Translations under genes and position numbers: made by a program | From: Paenibacillus phytorum | GTDB lineage: Bacteria; Bacillota; Bacilli; Paenibacillales; NBRC-103111 | Assembly (NCBI RefSeq): GCF_013141715.1 | Contig: NZ_WHOA01000039.1 | Coordinates: 1-64,000 of the forward strand | Direction: 5' to 3' | DNA length: 64,000 bases | Part shown: piece after piece, positions 33,688 to 44,600 of the stretch | Layout: every line of letters starts with the position of its first letter | Position numbering within the stretch: the stretch's first letter is position 1 | Notes under the pieces: generated by a model | Database searches by the model: none | What the model was told of the DNA's origin: nothing | What the model saw: the letters and a program-made list of their open reading frames with translations, nothing else

Positions 33688-33755
33688 GGCGTTGTCTTAA
33701 GGGCAATGCCGCTTTTTAAGGGACAGGCTGAATCGACTTATGATTCGCCTGTCCC
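33688..33755 (+). terminator. Two hairpins after the arsenic locus
   Basis: GGCGTTG/CAATGCC (33688-33710) is followed by GCTTTTT. GGGACAGGC-GAATC/GATTC-GCCTGTCCC (33720-33755) is followed by TTTT and resembles the hairpin repeats at 12457 and 61633. Confidence 0.75.
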
Positions 33756-34025
33756 TTTTGCATGCATGAAAGGAGTGCGGAAATGGTAGAGTGGCAGGAG
33801 AACGATGTATGGGTCGATATCAGATATGGCGACAGTGTTACGGTGAAGATTTAAAAACAAACGGAGCAATTGACAGAACAGTGGGGGCGGTTATAGAAAA
33901 TTGCGCAGGAATCTGCGCTTACGTGAAGAATAGAAAAGTAACTAATCGATTTGAATCGATCAAAGAAATGTTCTGCTTGTCCAGAGAAGCATTTCCTTGT
34001 TTATACGCGAAGGATGATCTCATCG
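33756..34025 (+). other. Region before the GH110 gene, possible 23-residue peptide
   Basis: AAAGGAGTGCGGAA precedes an ATG at 33783 that opens a 23-residue frame (MVEWQENDVWVDIRY, ends SVTVKI, stop at 33854). It may be a short peptide or the end of a lost gene. A longer overlapping frame (33791-34039) has no recognisable family. Nothing else is seen. Confidence 0.25.
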
Positions 34026-35783
34026 ATGCTTACTCCTGAAGATATGGAAGACCTTGAGCCTGCTGTCATTCATCTCAGTGACTACGGAGGAACTCCGGAT
34101 TCGAGGAAAGATACGGTAATCCCCATGCGGCAAGCACTTGAAGCTGCCTCCCAGATCAATGGCCCGGTTATAGTGAATTGCTCGAAGGGAAGGTATGATT
34201 TCTACGACGAACATACAGCCAAATTCCCCTATTATATCTCCAACACGACCAGTGAGGAAGAAAATCCGGATGTTACGAAAACGATCGGCATTCTAATCAA
34301 AGGGTTAAATAATATCACACTCGAGGGCAATGGCTCCTTATTCGTCTTTCATAGCAAGATAACGATGTTCGTACTAGACGGGTGCGAGAATGTCACGATC
34401 CGTAACCTTAATACGGATTACGAACATCCGACCGTTGTGGAGATGAAAGTGGAGGCTGTAGGAAACGGTTATCTGGATGTAAGGGTCCATCATGACAGCC
34501 ACTATGACATTCAAAATGGCATGCTTCTTTGGAAAGATGATAATTGGCGCTTCAGCAGTGGACCTATGCAGGCTTACGATCATACATCCAATACGACATG
34601 GCGGATCGATAATCTGACAGATCTGGCATTATACGTAGAGGAGCTTGAACCAAGATGGTTGCGGTTCCATTATGGCGATGGCTACGTCCCTTTTGCAGCA
34701 CCCGGCTGGATTCTGCAGACACGCGACGGCATACGAAATCAGGTTGGTGCATTCGTCCTCAGGAGCAGGAATACCGCTTGGCGAAATGTGGGTATGCACT
34801 TTATGCACGGATTAGGCATCGTTTGCCAATTCAGTGAGAACATATCGTTCGATAGTATGATCGTGGCGCCGCGTCCGGAGACTGGTCGAACCGTCGCGGC
34901 TTTCGCAGACTGCATTCATGTATCAAGCTGCCGTGGGAAGATAAGGGTTGCGGACAGCAGGTTCGTCGGGGCTCACGACGATGCAATCAACGTACACGGT
35001 ACGCATCTGCGTGTGGCAGAGAAAGCCGCTCCCAATCAGGTACTTCTTAGATTTATGAATGCACAGAGCTATGGGTATGATGCCTTCTTCCCTGGAGATG
35101 AGATTGAATTCGTGCGTGCTAGCTCACTTAGGGCTTATGCCAGCGCTAAGGTTGCCTCTGCCAAGCTCGTTAACCCGCGTGAGATTCTAGTGACACTAGA
35201 AGGACTAGCGCCGGAAGGAATAATGGATGACGATGTAGTTGAGAATGTGACATGGACGCCGGAAGTCGAGATTGTAAACAACTATATGGCCCGGATTCCG
35301 ACTCGTGGTGTATTGGTAACAACACGTAAAAGGGTATTGATCGCAGACAATATTTTCGAGCGCATGACTATGAGCGCTATCCTAGTCGCCGACGATGCTG
35401 AGAATTGGTACGAATCCGGTAGAGTGGAGGATCTGATGATCCGCAACAATGTATTTGTCGAATGCGGAGAATCCAGGCATCCCGTGATCTACATCGCCCC
35501 GGAGAATACGGAGGTACGGTCTGAACATCCCGTTCACCAGAATATTGTTATTGAGTGCAATCGGTTTGAGATGAAGGACGCGGCGGTGCTGGACGCCAAG
35601 AGTACACGACACTTGATATTTGCCTATAATACGATCACCAGTTCCGTCAATTTGCTGCAATCCCCTATGATAACCGACGCGATTAGTCTGACAGCATGCA
35701 GCGATGTGATAATCAAGGACAACGTTTTCGCCGGCGAGGGCTTGAACCGATCCATCCGATTAGGACTGATGGCACCTTTGTAA
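34026..35783 (+). CDS. GH110-type alpha-1,3-galactosidase (parallel beta-helix)
   Basis: About 585 residues without a signal peptide, so intracellular. The protein is a right-handed beta-helix; early on it has IHLSDYGGTPDSRKDTVIPMRQALEAA and later repeated turns (CENVTIRNLNTDYEHP; SRFVGAHDDAINVHGTHL; MIRNNVFVECGESRHPVIYIAPEN; VIIKDNVFAGEG). The GxHDDAINVHG segment is the catalytic acidic region of GH110 enzymes, which remove alpha-1,3-linked galactose. ATG 34026 has AAGGATGA upstream; the frame is open back to a TTG at 33951. It probably trims imported plant oligosaccharides. Confidence 0.75.
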   Translation: MLTPEDMEDLEPAVIHLSDYGGTPDSRKDTVIPMRQALEAASQINGPVIVNCSKGRYDFYDEHTAKFPYYISNTTSEEENPDVTKTIGILIKGLNNITLEGNGSLFVFHSKITMFVLDGCENVTIRNLNTDYEHPTVVEMKVEAVGNGYLDVRVHHDSHYDIQNGMLLWKDDNWRFSSGPMQAYDHTSNTTWRIDNLTDLALYVEELEPRWLRFHYGDGYVPFAAPGWILQTRDGIRNQVGAFVLRSRNTAWRNVGMHFMHGLGIVCQFSENISFDSMIVAPRPETGRTVAAFADCIHVSSCRGKIRVADSRFVGAHDDAINVHGTHLRVAEKAAPNQVLLRFMNAQSYGYDAFFPGDEIEFVRASSLRAYASAKVASAKLVNPREILVTLEGLAPEGIMDDDVVENVTWTPEVEIVNNYMARIPTRGVLVTTRKRVLIADNIFERMTMSAILVADDAENWYESGRVEDLMIRNNVFVECGESRHPVIYIAPENTEVRSEHPVHQNIVIECNRFEMKDAAVLDAKSTRHLIFAYNTITSSVNLLQSPMITDAISLTACSDVIIKDNVFAGEGLNRSIRLGLMAPL

Positions 35784-35828
35784 TTTAATATACCTTAATC
35801 CAACAAAAAAATATCGAGAAAAATAAAG

Positions 35829-35870
35829 ACGACCCTATCGCGTAATAGATGCGAACACGGGTCGTTTTTT
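35829..35870 (+). terminator. Intrinsic terminator
   Basis: ACGACCC (35829-35835) pairs with GGGTCGT (35859-35865), with an inner CGC/GCG step, followed by TTTTTT. Confidence 0.85.
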
Positions 35871-36050
35871 CTCATTGTTCCACGAAAGCAACCGAGTAGT
35901 ATTTACATAGTATTCGGCGGTCTGATTTACCTGCCTATTTAAAGCCTACAGTTAACTTAAAGTAACTTAGTTTAAATTTATTCACTTCTTCTCATGACAG
36001 GAATCATTATCTATAATTGAAAATGTTAGATGATCGGAGGTGAATAACGA

Positions 36051-36368
36051 ATGATTTACGAATTGAGAATTTATACGATTCTTCCGGGCAGAATCGATGC
36101 GATTCGAGAGCGTTTTTCCGATCATACGCTTGGTATTTTTGCCAGACTCGGCATGCAGGTGTGTGATTTCTGGGAGGATTTGGAGGAACAACCCAAGCTA
36201 TATTACACGATGAAATACGAAAGCATGGAAGAACGGACAAGACAGTGGGAAACTTTCTCGCAGGACAAGGAATGGAACGAAGTGAAACAAAAATCCGAGC
36301 AGGACGGAAAAATTGTTGAACGCGTCGAGCAGATTTTTATGAAACGAGCGGAATATTTTAAAGTATAG
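36051..36368 (+). CDS. NIPSNAP-family protein
   Basis: A 105-residue ferredoxin-like protein: IYELRIYTILPGRIDAIRERFSDHTLGIFARLGMQVCDFWEDL, then YYTMKYESMEERTRQWETFSQDKEW, both standard for NIPSNAP. Function in bacteria is not known; it is often near sugar-oxidising genes. GATCGGAGGTG precedes ATG 36051. The aldo-keto reductase gene follows after 96 bases. Confidence 0.9.
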   Translation: MIYELRIYTILPGRIDAIRERFSDHTLGIFARLGMQVCDFWEDLEEQPKLYYTMKYESMEERTRQWETFSQDKEWNEVKQKSEQDGKIVERVEQIFMKRAEYFKV

Positions 36369-36464
36369 GGCTCCGCAAACTTACGCACGGTAACGGCATA
36401 GCTGTAGCATATACGATAAACAGTAATAATCAAAATTGGTGTGGAAGTAGGAGGAGTTATACTC

Positions 36465-37415
36465 ATGAGATATCGTAAACTTGGCAAGAATGGTCCGGAA
36501 ATTTCAGTTATTGGCTTCGGCTCCTGGGCAATCGGGGGAGGAGGTTGGGCCAGCGCTTGGGGCAACCAGGATGATGAGCTGTCAGAAGAAAGCGTGCGCG
36601 TCGCTTTGTACAACGGGATCAACTTTTTTGACACTGCGGCTGTCTATGGTCTGGGCCATTCCGAGGAAGTTATCGGGAAAGCGTTGAAGGGCGACCGTGA
36701 CAAAGTGGTGTTGGCAACCAAATGCGGTCTCGTTTGGGACGAGAACAAAAACATTTCCAAGAACGGAACCTACGACTCCATCCTTCGCGAAGCGGAAGCA
36801 TCGCTGCGTCGTCTCGGTACCGAATATATCGATTTGTATCAAATGCACTGGCCGGATACGGATGCGAACGCTCCGGCGGAAGAGACTATGCGCGCCATGG
36901 ATAAGCTTGTACAAGATGGTAAAGTACGTTATGTAGGCGTAAGCAATTACAATGTTTCGTTATTGGAAGCGTCACTTTCCGTAAGACATGTTGATTCTCT
37001 TCAGCCGCCGTATTCCATCCTGAGGCCTGCCGTTGAGAAGGAGATTCTGCCGTTCTGTCTGGAGAAAGGAATCGGAGTCGTCGCCTACAGCCCGCTAACT
37101 TCAGGTCTCCTGTCAGGAAATTATACCTACGACACCAAATTCTCAGATGACGATTGGCGCTCCCGCAACGCTGCACATACTGGGGAGGGTTTGAGGAAAA
37201 ACGTGGACCGCGTCGAGAAGCTAAAAGGTATCGCGAGCCGGTACGGCATGACCATGCCTCAGCTTGCCATTGCGTATGATCTCGCTCATCCGGCATTGAC
37301 CAGTGCTCTTGTAGGCGTTCGCAAGCCGAGTCACATTTTAAGCGTACTGCCGGCCATTGATGTGACTTTGGATGAAGCTACACTTGCGGAAATTCGTAAA
37401 ATAGCTATTGAATAA
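36465..37415 (+). CDS. Aldo/keto reductase
   Basis: A 316-residue NADPH-dependent (beta/alpha)8 barrel. The catalytic tetrad is visible: Asp in FFDTAAVYG, Tyr in the same segment, Lys in VVLATKCG, His in YQMHWPD. The end region TSALVGVRKPSHI contacts the cofactor. ATG 36465 is preferred to the upstream GTG-like start because GTAGGAGGAG stands 8 bases before it. With the neighbouring SDR it may process sugars freed by the hydrolases; the substrate is not determined. Confidence 0.92.
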   Translation: MRYRKLGKNGPEISVIGFGSWAIGGGGWASAWGNQDDELSEESVRVALYNGINFFDTAAVYGLGHSEEVIGKALKGDRDKVVLATKCGLVWDENKNISKNGTYDSILREAEASLRRLGTEYIDLYQMHWPDTDANAPAEETMRAMDKLVQDGKVRYVGVSNYNVSLLEASLSVRHVDSLQPPYSILRPAVEKEILPFCLEKGIGVVAYSPLTSGLLSGNYTYDTKFSDDDWRSRNAAHTGEGLRKNVDRVEKLKGIASRYGMTMPQLAIAYDLAHPALTSALVGVRKPSHILSVLPAIDVTLDEATLAEIRKIAIE

Positions 37416-37445
37416 GGCTTGACACACTCTGTTAAGCGTTCATCC

Positions 37446-37482
37446 AGATCGGCCTCATGCGTTAGTCGCAGGAGGCCGATCT
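37446..37482 (+). terminator. Hairpin between the reductase genes
   Basis: AGATCGGCCTC pairs perfectly with GAGGCCGATCT; a short TTACTT follows. Confidence 0.65.
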
Positions 37483-37577
37483 TACTTGGAAGTTGATTGA
37501 CATTGCAATCGGTATAGGTGAGAAGAGAACTGGATGAAGTGCTAATGCACTTCATGACAATGAGAGGGGCAGTCTTT

Positions 37578-38339
37578 ATGAACATTGATTTGAGAGGTCA
37601 AACAGCGCTTATTACCGGGGCTTCGGGACAGCTTGGCCGTGTCATGGCCCGAACATTGGCTCTATGTGGCGCGGATATTGTCATTCACTACATTCAGAAT
37701 GAGTCGAAGGCGGCCGAATTACAGGCTGAGATCGTAGGTATCGGGCGCCGTGCTGTTACTGTTCAAGCCGATGTGACCAAAGCGGATGAGGTCACTGCGA
37801 TGAAGGAGCGCGCGCTCGGACTTACGGGGGCTGTAGATATTGTCGTTGCAAATGCCGTTGTACAGTACAAATGGACATCGGTACTCGATCAACCAATGGA
37901 AGACTACATCAGCCAGTTTGAATCGTGCGTTATACAAAGTGTACTGCTCGCAAAAGCATTCTTACCGGACATGGTGAAACGCAAAAAGGGCAGGGTTATC
38001 GGTATTAACACGGAATGCTCCATGCAAAACTTCCCTTCCCAATCTGCTTACGTGAGCGGCAAACGTGGGATGGACGGGTTGTACCGGGTACTGGCAAAGG
38101 AAGTCGGCGAACATCAAGTGACTGTTAACCAAGTGGCACCAGGCTGGACGATCAGCGATAAGGATCGGGAAAACCTTACGGAACGCCAAGAGTCGTATGA
38201 AAGCAATGTACCGATGAAACGCCGGGGTACCGATCAGGAAATCGCCAATGTGGTAGCGTTTTTGGCATCTGATTTGGCGAGTTTTATTACGGGAGCATTT
38301 ATTCCCGTGAATGGCGGCAACGTAATGCCGACGATATGA
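37578..38339 (+). CDS. Short-chain dehydrogenase/reductase
   Basis: About 253 residues of the classical SDR fold. It has the NAD(P) motif TGASGQLG near residue 11, the NAVVQYK segment in place of NNAG, Ser in NTECSMQNFPSQSAYVSGK with catalytic Tyr and Lys (YVSGK), and NQVAPGWTISD. The C-terminal FITGAFIPVNGG is typical. ATG 37578 follows GAGGGG; the frame is open to 37518 without a better site. A sugar or ketone reductase in the carbohydrate region is likely. Confidence 0.9.
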   Translation: MNIDLRGQTALITGASGQLGRVMARTLALCGADIVIHYIQNESKAAELQAEIVGIGRRAVTVQADVTKADEVTAMKERALGLTGAVDIVVANAVVQYKWTSVLDQPMEDYISQFESCVIQSVLLAKAFLPDMVKRKKGRVIGINTECSMQNFPSQSAYVSGKRGMDGLYRVLAKEVGEHQVTVNQVAPGWTISDKDRENLTERQESYESNVPMKRRGTDQEIANVVAFLASDLASFITGAFIPVNGGNVMPTI

Positions 38340-38410
38340 AACTAGGAGTTCTTGGCTGGAAACAGCAGCATTACTTCATGGAACAATAAACGCCTCTGGA
38401 ATAGTAAACT

Positions 38411-38468
38411 GGTACCCATAGACTGGACACTTAGAAAAAAGTGTTCAGGCTGTGTGTACCTTTTTTTT
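38411..38468 (+). terminator. Strong terminator after the SDR gene
   Basis: GGTAC/GTACC at the base and GACACTT/AAGTGTTC in the upper stem, followed by eight T. The 220 bases to the next gene hold its promoter; no operator was recognised. Confidence 0.8.
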
Positions 38469-38688
38469 GCTTAATAATGCATTTAAATACTCGCTATACA
38501 CCGATTTGGAAGCGCATTCAAAATAACTGTTTTTTAAACAAAGAGAACGTTTTTTTAAATGGGAAAGAAGAAAAAAACCATCTATGATGTGAAGAGGAAA
38601 ACATTGCCAATGGGATGGAGGTATGACGTAAGCAACGTGAACAGACATCATAGGAGAAGGAAAAACACATAGAAGGCGAGGACTCAGT

Positions 38689-41600
38689 ATGATGAAGATG
38701 AAAGCAAGTCGAATAGTAGCAACTCTATTGTGTGGTCTTATGGTTTCCTACAATATGCTCCCAGCTCTGCCTTATGGTGAATCTACTGCCCATGCGGCAG
38801 AGGCGTTTGTAAAGAAATTTGATTTCGGTTCAGCGAGCAGCCCGGTCATGGCAGGCTATACTCAAGTTCATGATCAGTTGACCTATACGCAGGAACGGGG
38901 ATATGGGCTTGAAACAGCGTTGCCGGCAGGAGCCTCAAGGAATCGATCAGGCGGTACGGATTTGACGAACGATTTTATTCTGGGAACACCCTTCACGTTC
39001 TTAGCGGATGTACCGAACGGCAATTATAACGTGACGATTTATTCGGGCGATCTGCTCGCAGGTACGTCCACAACGAAAACTACGGTTGCCCTCGAAGGGG
39101 TGACGAAAGGAACGATTTCAACGAAGGTAGCTATTGCACAAGCAACCTACAGCACCACGGTAACTGACGGTCAATTAACAGTTGGCATCTCTACAGGCTA
39201 CAGCGGCACAGGCGCTGGCTATTTGAACGGTCTCGTCATTGAACAGGTGCCAGCAGCGACGGCTCCTTCGACTCCTCAATCACTCGCTGTAACAAACATT
39301 AATTCCACACCGGGTGCAGCTTCTGTATCACTGGGTTGGAGCAGTGTAACGGATTCGGTCTATTACAACGTGTACCGTGCGACGAATAGCATCACGAATT
39401 ATGATTTTATCAAACAAGTGACGGTTAATTCTTACACCGATACGGCAGTTTCTGTAGGAAATACCTATTCCTATCAAGTGACTGCTCTGAATGCAGGGGG
39501 TCTTGAATCCGCAGCAAGCAGTCCGGTAACGGCGGCAGTGGTCCCGACAGTAACCATTCCGGCTGCTCCTGCCAATTTAATTGTAAGCGGTGTTACTTCG
39601 GACAAAGTGTCCTTGCAATGGTCAGCATCGAATGGAGCAACGGGTTATACGGTATTCCGTTCGGATTCTGCTACTGGAATTTACACCAAGCTCGGCATAG
39701 TAACATCGACAACGTACACAGATTCTACGGCAGACACATCGACTGTTCACTACTATCAGGTAAAAGCAACGAATGCGGCAGGGGTGTCTGAAGCCTCGAG
39801 CGTGGCAGCAAGCACGGTATATGTTGCGCCTAATGTGCTTCCAGCTGGACTGCCGTTGAAATTAGACTTCGGTCCTGGGGCCGTAGCTGACGGCTATTTC
39901 GGTATAACGACTCCAGTGGCCTACACAGCCCAACTGAAATACGGATTTGCCAATCCTTCGCTCGTCAGCTCTGGTAACAGTGGCACATCGGATCCACTGG
40001 AATCCGATTATCTATCGCCGGCTGGCACCTCCTTCAACGTGGATCTGCCAAACGGGGATTACGCTGTTACGGTTACGGCAGGTGATGCCAATGCGGCAAC
40101 GGAAGTGGCTGTTTCCGTAGAAGGAATGACGGCAAACAAAATTGCGCTCACACCTAAGGCAGCTGGTGATTATTTGGAGCAGATGTTCGAAGTTGCCCTG
40201 GTTGATGGTCAGTTGAATATCAGCTTCTCGGGTTCTGCGCCCAAAATTAATGGGCTTGTCATTTCAAAGCTAGCGGATCGTGTGGCAGGAGAAATGCCAA
40301 CGGTTTATATCGCAGGGGATTCTACGGTACAGACCTACGATTCGTATTGGAAGCCTCAAGCCGGTTGGGGGCAGATGATTTCCCGCTATTTCACTTCCGA
40401 CATCACTTTCAGCAACCAGTCCATCGGAGGACGCAGCAGCAAAACGTTCCTCACGGAAGGCCGGTTGGATAACATTTTGCGAGCGATCAAGCCGAATGAC
40501 TACTTCTTGATCCAATTCGGTCATAATGATGCGACAATCTCCGTGCCAGAACGGTATGCATCTCCCGAAGATTATAAAAACTATCTGAAGACGTATATCA
40601 ATGGCGCTAGGCAGCGTGGAGCTATACCAGTTTTAGTTACGCCTGTCGGCCGCAGGGATTTTAACGCGACAACCGGCATCTTCAATGTCAGCTTCCCGAC
40701 CTACGTAGCTGCTATGAAAGAACTGGCACAAGAAATGGATGTAAAACTCGCGGATCTCAGCGCATTAAGTCATGCGTACTATGACACTATCGGCCCAATT
40801 GGAACGCTAGCGGTCTTCCTCCATGTACCCGTTGGTACCTACACCGCCTTCCCTAGCGGTAATGCGGACGATACGCACTTCCAGGAATATGGCGCAATCC
40901 AAATCGCGCGTCTTCTGTCAGGTGGGATTAAAGACTTGAACATTCCACTTTCCGCCTATGTCACGGATGTTGCACCTCCTGCTGCAGTTCCATCGAAGCC
41001 GATCGGTGCAGTGGCAAGCAGTGTGAGCAACGCAGGAGCTGTATTGACATGGAATGCAGTAGAAGGTGCGGATATATATAAGATTTATAGAAAGTTAGCA
41101 TCAGACACCGCTTACGTCTTAGTGGGGACGTCGACAGTTCCGACGACTACGATTCAAGGTATGACGGAAGGGCTAATCTATGACGTGGTCGTTACAGCAG
41201 TTAACGGCAAAGGGGAGTCCGAGCAGTCAGATGTCATCGTCATCAAAACAAAGCATGCGACGATTAAGTTCGACTTCGGTTTGGCTACCTCTCCGGTTCA
41301 AGATGGCTATACTGGCGTTAACCTTTCTTCCACATACACGGCGGAGAAAGGCTACGGCATCAAGAACCCAACAGGAATGATTGGTCGTGATCGTACGACC
41401 GGTACCGACCTGCTCCGTGATTGGCTCGGCTACTTCAACGTCGGCTGGGAATTCATGGTGGATCTGCCGAATGGTCTTTATTCCGTTAAACTTTACGTTG
41501 GCGATTATTTGGGAAGTGCAAGAACAACCGTTGCCATCGAAGGGACAGACTTTGGGACCGTTACAGCGGGCAACAAATCCGTCGTTGAAAAAATTATTTC

Positions 41601-44600
41601 ACAGACTTCCGTTAGTGATGGACAAATGAACTTCAAGTTCGGCGGTGCAACCGCTATCGTAAATGGTTTGGAAATTACACCGATATTAATGGCGCCTACA
41701 GCTTTGAAAATCGATGCGAAGAACACAGATCCAGAAAGTCCTTCCGTTTCCCTTTCGTGGACCAGGGTAGAGGACGTCGCGAAATACAATGTTTACCGCA
41801 AGGTAAGCGGTACGTCAAAATTCCAGCTGCTGGGCAGCACAACGACGAGCACTTATGTTGATAACACTGTTGATGTTGGGATGGAGTACGAGTACCAAGT
41901 GACGACAGTGGACTTGGCCTCAACGGAAACCGGCCCATCCACATCTCTCACCGTATCCATGATTGATCCAAATGTTCCAATTCCTGCGATACCTGTTAAT
42001 CTTCAAGCGGTGAGCGTGAATAAGAATGATCTCACCCTTAGCTGGGATACGGTCGCAGGAGCCAAAACGTATAACATTTACCGTGCTGAGTCTAACAACG
42101 GCGCCTTCGAGTTGATTGGAAAATCGAGCCAGTCCAGCTATACCGATGCGACAGTACTTACGACCATTCCGTACTATTACAAGGTATCTGCCGTAAGCGC
42201 AGGAGGTGTATCCGGGCAGTCCGAAACACTGGCAACTCCAGCTGTTACCGTACTGTATCGGCAAGCCGAGTATCTTGATCGCGCGCTTGTAGCAGTTAAA
42301 CAAGATAATGGTGTCTATGTAGGCTGGAAAATGCTTGGTACAGACCCATCTAACATCGCATTCAATCTGTACCGCAGCGGTGTCAAAGTAAATGCGGAAC
42401 CGATCACAGGCGCAACAAATCTGCTCGATGAAGCGGGAACGGATAAATCTGTATATCTTCTGAAAACCGTTATCGGAGGTAGTGAGAAAGTGGCTTCGAA
42501 AGAAGCATCTGTATGGCAAAACAATTATATGGCCATACCGCTCCAGAAGCCGGAGGGCGGCATCACGAAATCCGGAGAAGCCTACACCTACAGTGCGAAC
42601 GACACTAGTGTCGGCGATGTGGATGGCGACGGCACGTACGAGTTGATCGTGAAGTGGGATCCGTCCAACTCCAAAGATAACTCTCAGGCCGGATATACCG
42701 GCAACGTTTATGTCGATGCCTACAAGCTGGACGGTACTCGCCTGTGGCGTATCGACCTTGGACCGAACATTCGCGCTGGAGCGCACTACACACAGTTCCA
42801 GGTTTACGACCTGGATGGGGACGGCAAAGCAGAAGTTACGTTCAAAACAGCCAATGGCACAATTGACGGAACAGGTATGGCTATTGGTGACGCAACGGCC
42901 GATCACCGGAACAGCAGTGGTTATGTGCTGGAGGGACCTGAATATTTAACCGTCTTTAATGGTTTGACTGGAAAAGCAATCGCAATGACGGATTACGATC
43001 CGCCTCGCGGAGTCGTTTCGGATTGGGGCGACCCTTATGGCAATCGGGTGGACCGTTTCCTGGCAGCAATTGCTTACCTCGACGGTGAGCACCCGAGCTT
43101 GATTTTCAGCCGTGGCTATTATACAAGAACGGTGATTGTTGCTTACGATTTCAAAAATGGAGCATTAACGAAAAAATGGCGTTTCGATTCAAACGATGAA
43201 GGGCTTGGAGCAGCCTATACAGCACAAGGAGATCATAACTTGTCCATCGGCGACGTAGACGGCGACGGTAAGGATGAGATCACGTTCGGGGCTATGGCCA
43301 TCGATGATGATGGTACGCCGCTATATAATACCGGACTCGGTCACGGGGACGCGCAGCATCTGGGCGACCTGGACCCTTCCAGACCAGGGTTAGAATTCTT
43401 CAATGTGCATGAGCATCTAGATTCTCCTTATGGTATGGACTTCCGGGATGCAAAAACGGGCGAAATTCTTTGGGGCGTGTGGACGGGGATGGATACCGGA
43501 CGCGGCATGTCGGCGGACATCGATCCGAACTATTTGGGCGAAGAGGTATGGTCTGCAACAATAACGAATGCGCAGCATATTCCGATCTCCGGTCTTTACA
43601 GCGCGAAAGGCGAATTGATCAGCACGACCATTCCAAGCTCAACGAACTTCGGCATCTGGTGGGATGGCGACCTGAACCGCGAGCTTTTAGACGCCAACCA
43701 CGTTGATAAATGGGACTATGTGAACCATACGACGAATCGGTTGTTTACAGCTGAAGGGGCGTTGTCAAACAACAGCACGAAATCAACGCCGAACTTGCAA
43801 GCCGACCTATTAGGAGATTGGCGAGAAGAAATCGTGTGGAGAAATACAGACAGCTCAGAGCTGCGTATTTATACGACGAGCACGGTGACCAATACAAAGC
43901 TGCGTACGCTAATGCATGATCCGATTTACCGCTTAGGTGTCGCATGGCAAAATACCGGTTACAATCAACCTCCTCATACTAGTTTTTACCTTGGAGCTGG
44001 TATGGAAGAGCCGGCTGCACCGCATCTTACGATTGTGAACGAGCCAGCACCTGCAATACCACCAACGACTACCGATGACGCTCCTGCAGGCTGGGTGAAC
44101 AAAGACGTAACAGTAACGCTAACCGTTAGTGACAACGGATCCGGCGTAGGCGGCACCTACTATATGGTCGATGGCGGTGCAGAGCAGCAAGGTACTTCCA
44201 TTATCATCACAGATGAGGGTACGCATACTCTCACTTACTGGAGCGTTGACAAGAAAAGTAACGCTGAATCTCCACATACGGTAATCGTGAAAATTGACAA
44301 AACGGCACCTACATTCAATCTGGTTCTGGATCAAACTGCTTTGTGGCCGGCAAATCACGAAATGATTCCCGTGAAAGCAATGATTAGCGCAAATGATACC
44401 CTTTCTGGCAACTCATCTGTTGTTCTTACTTCCATTACAAGCAGCGAACCTGATAATGGGTTAGGAGACGGAGATACGTCAGATGACATTCAAGGAGCGC
44501 AAATCGGTACATTGGACACGGAATTTATGCTTCGATCAGAGAGATCAGGTAAAGGTGATGGGCGCACATACACTATCACCTATACGGCTACTGACTTAGC

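Noticed and set aside
33791..34039. 82-codon plus-strand frame before the GH110 gene
   Set aside because: It overlaps the GH110 start, shows no family features and has no clear binding site.
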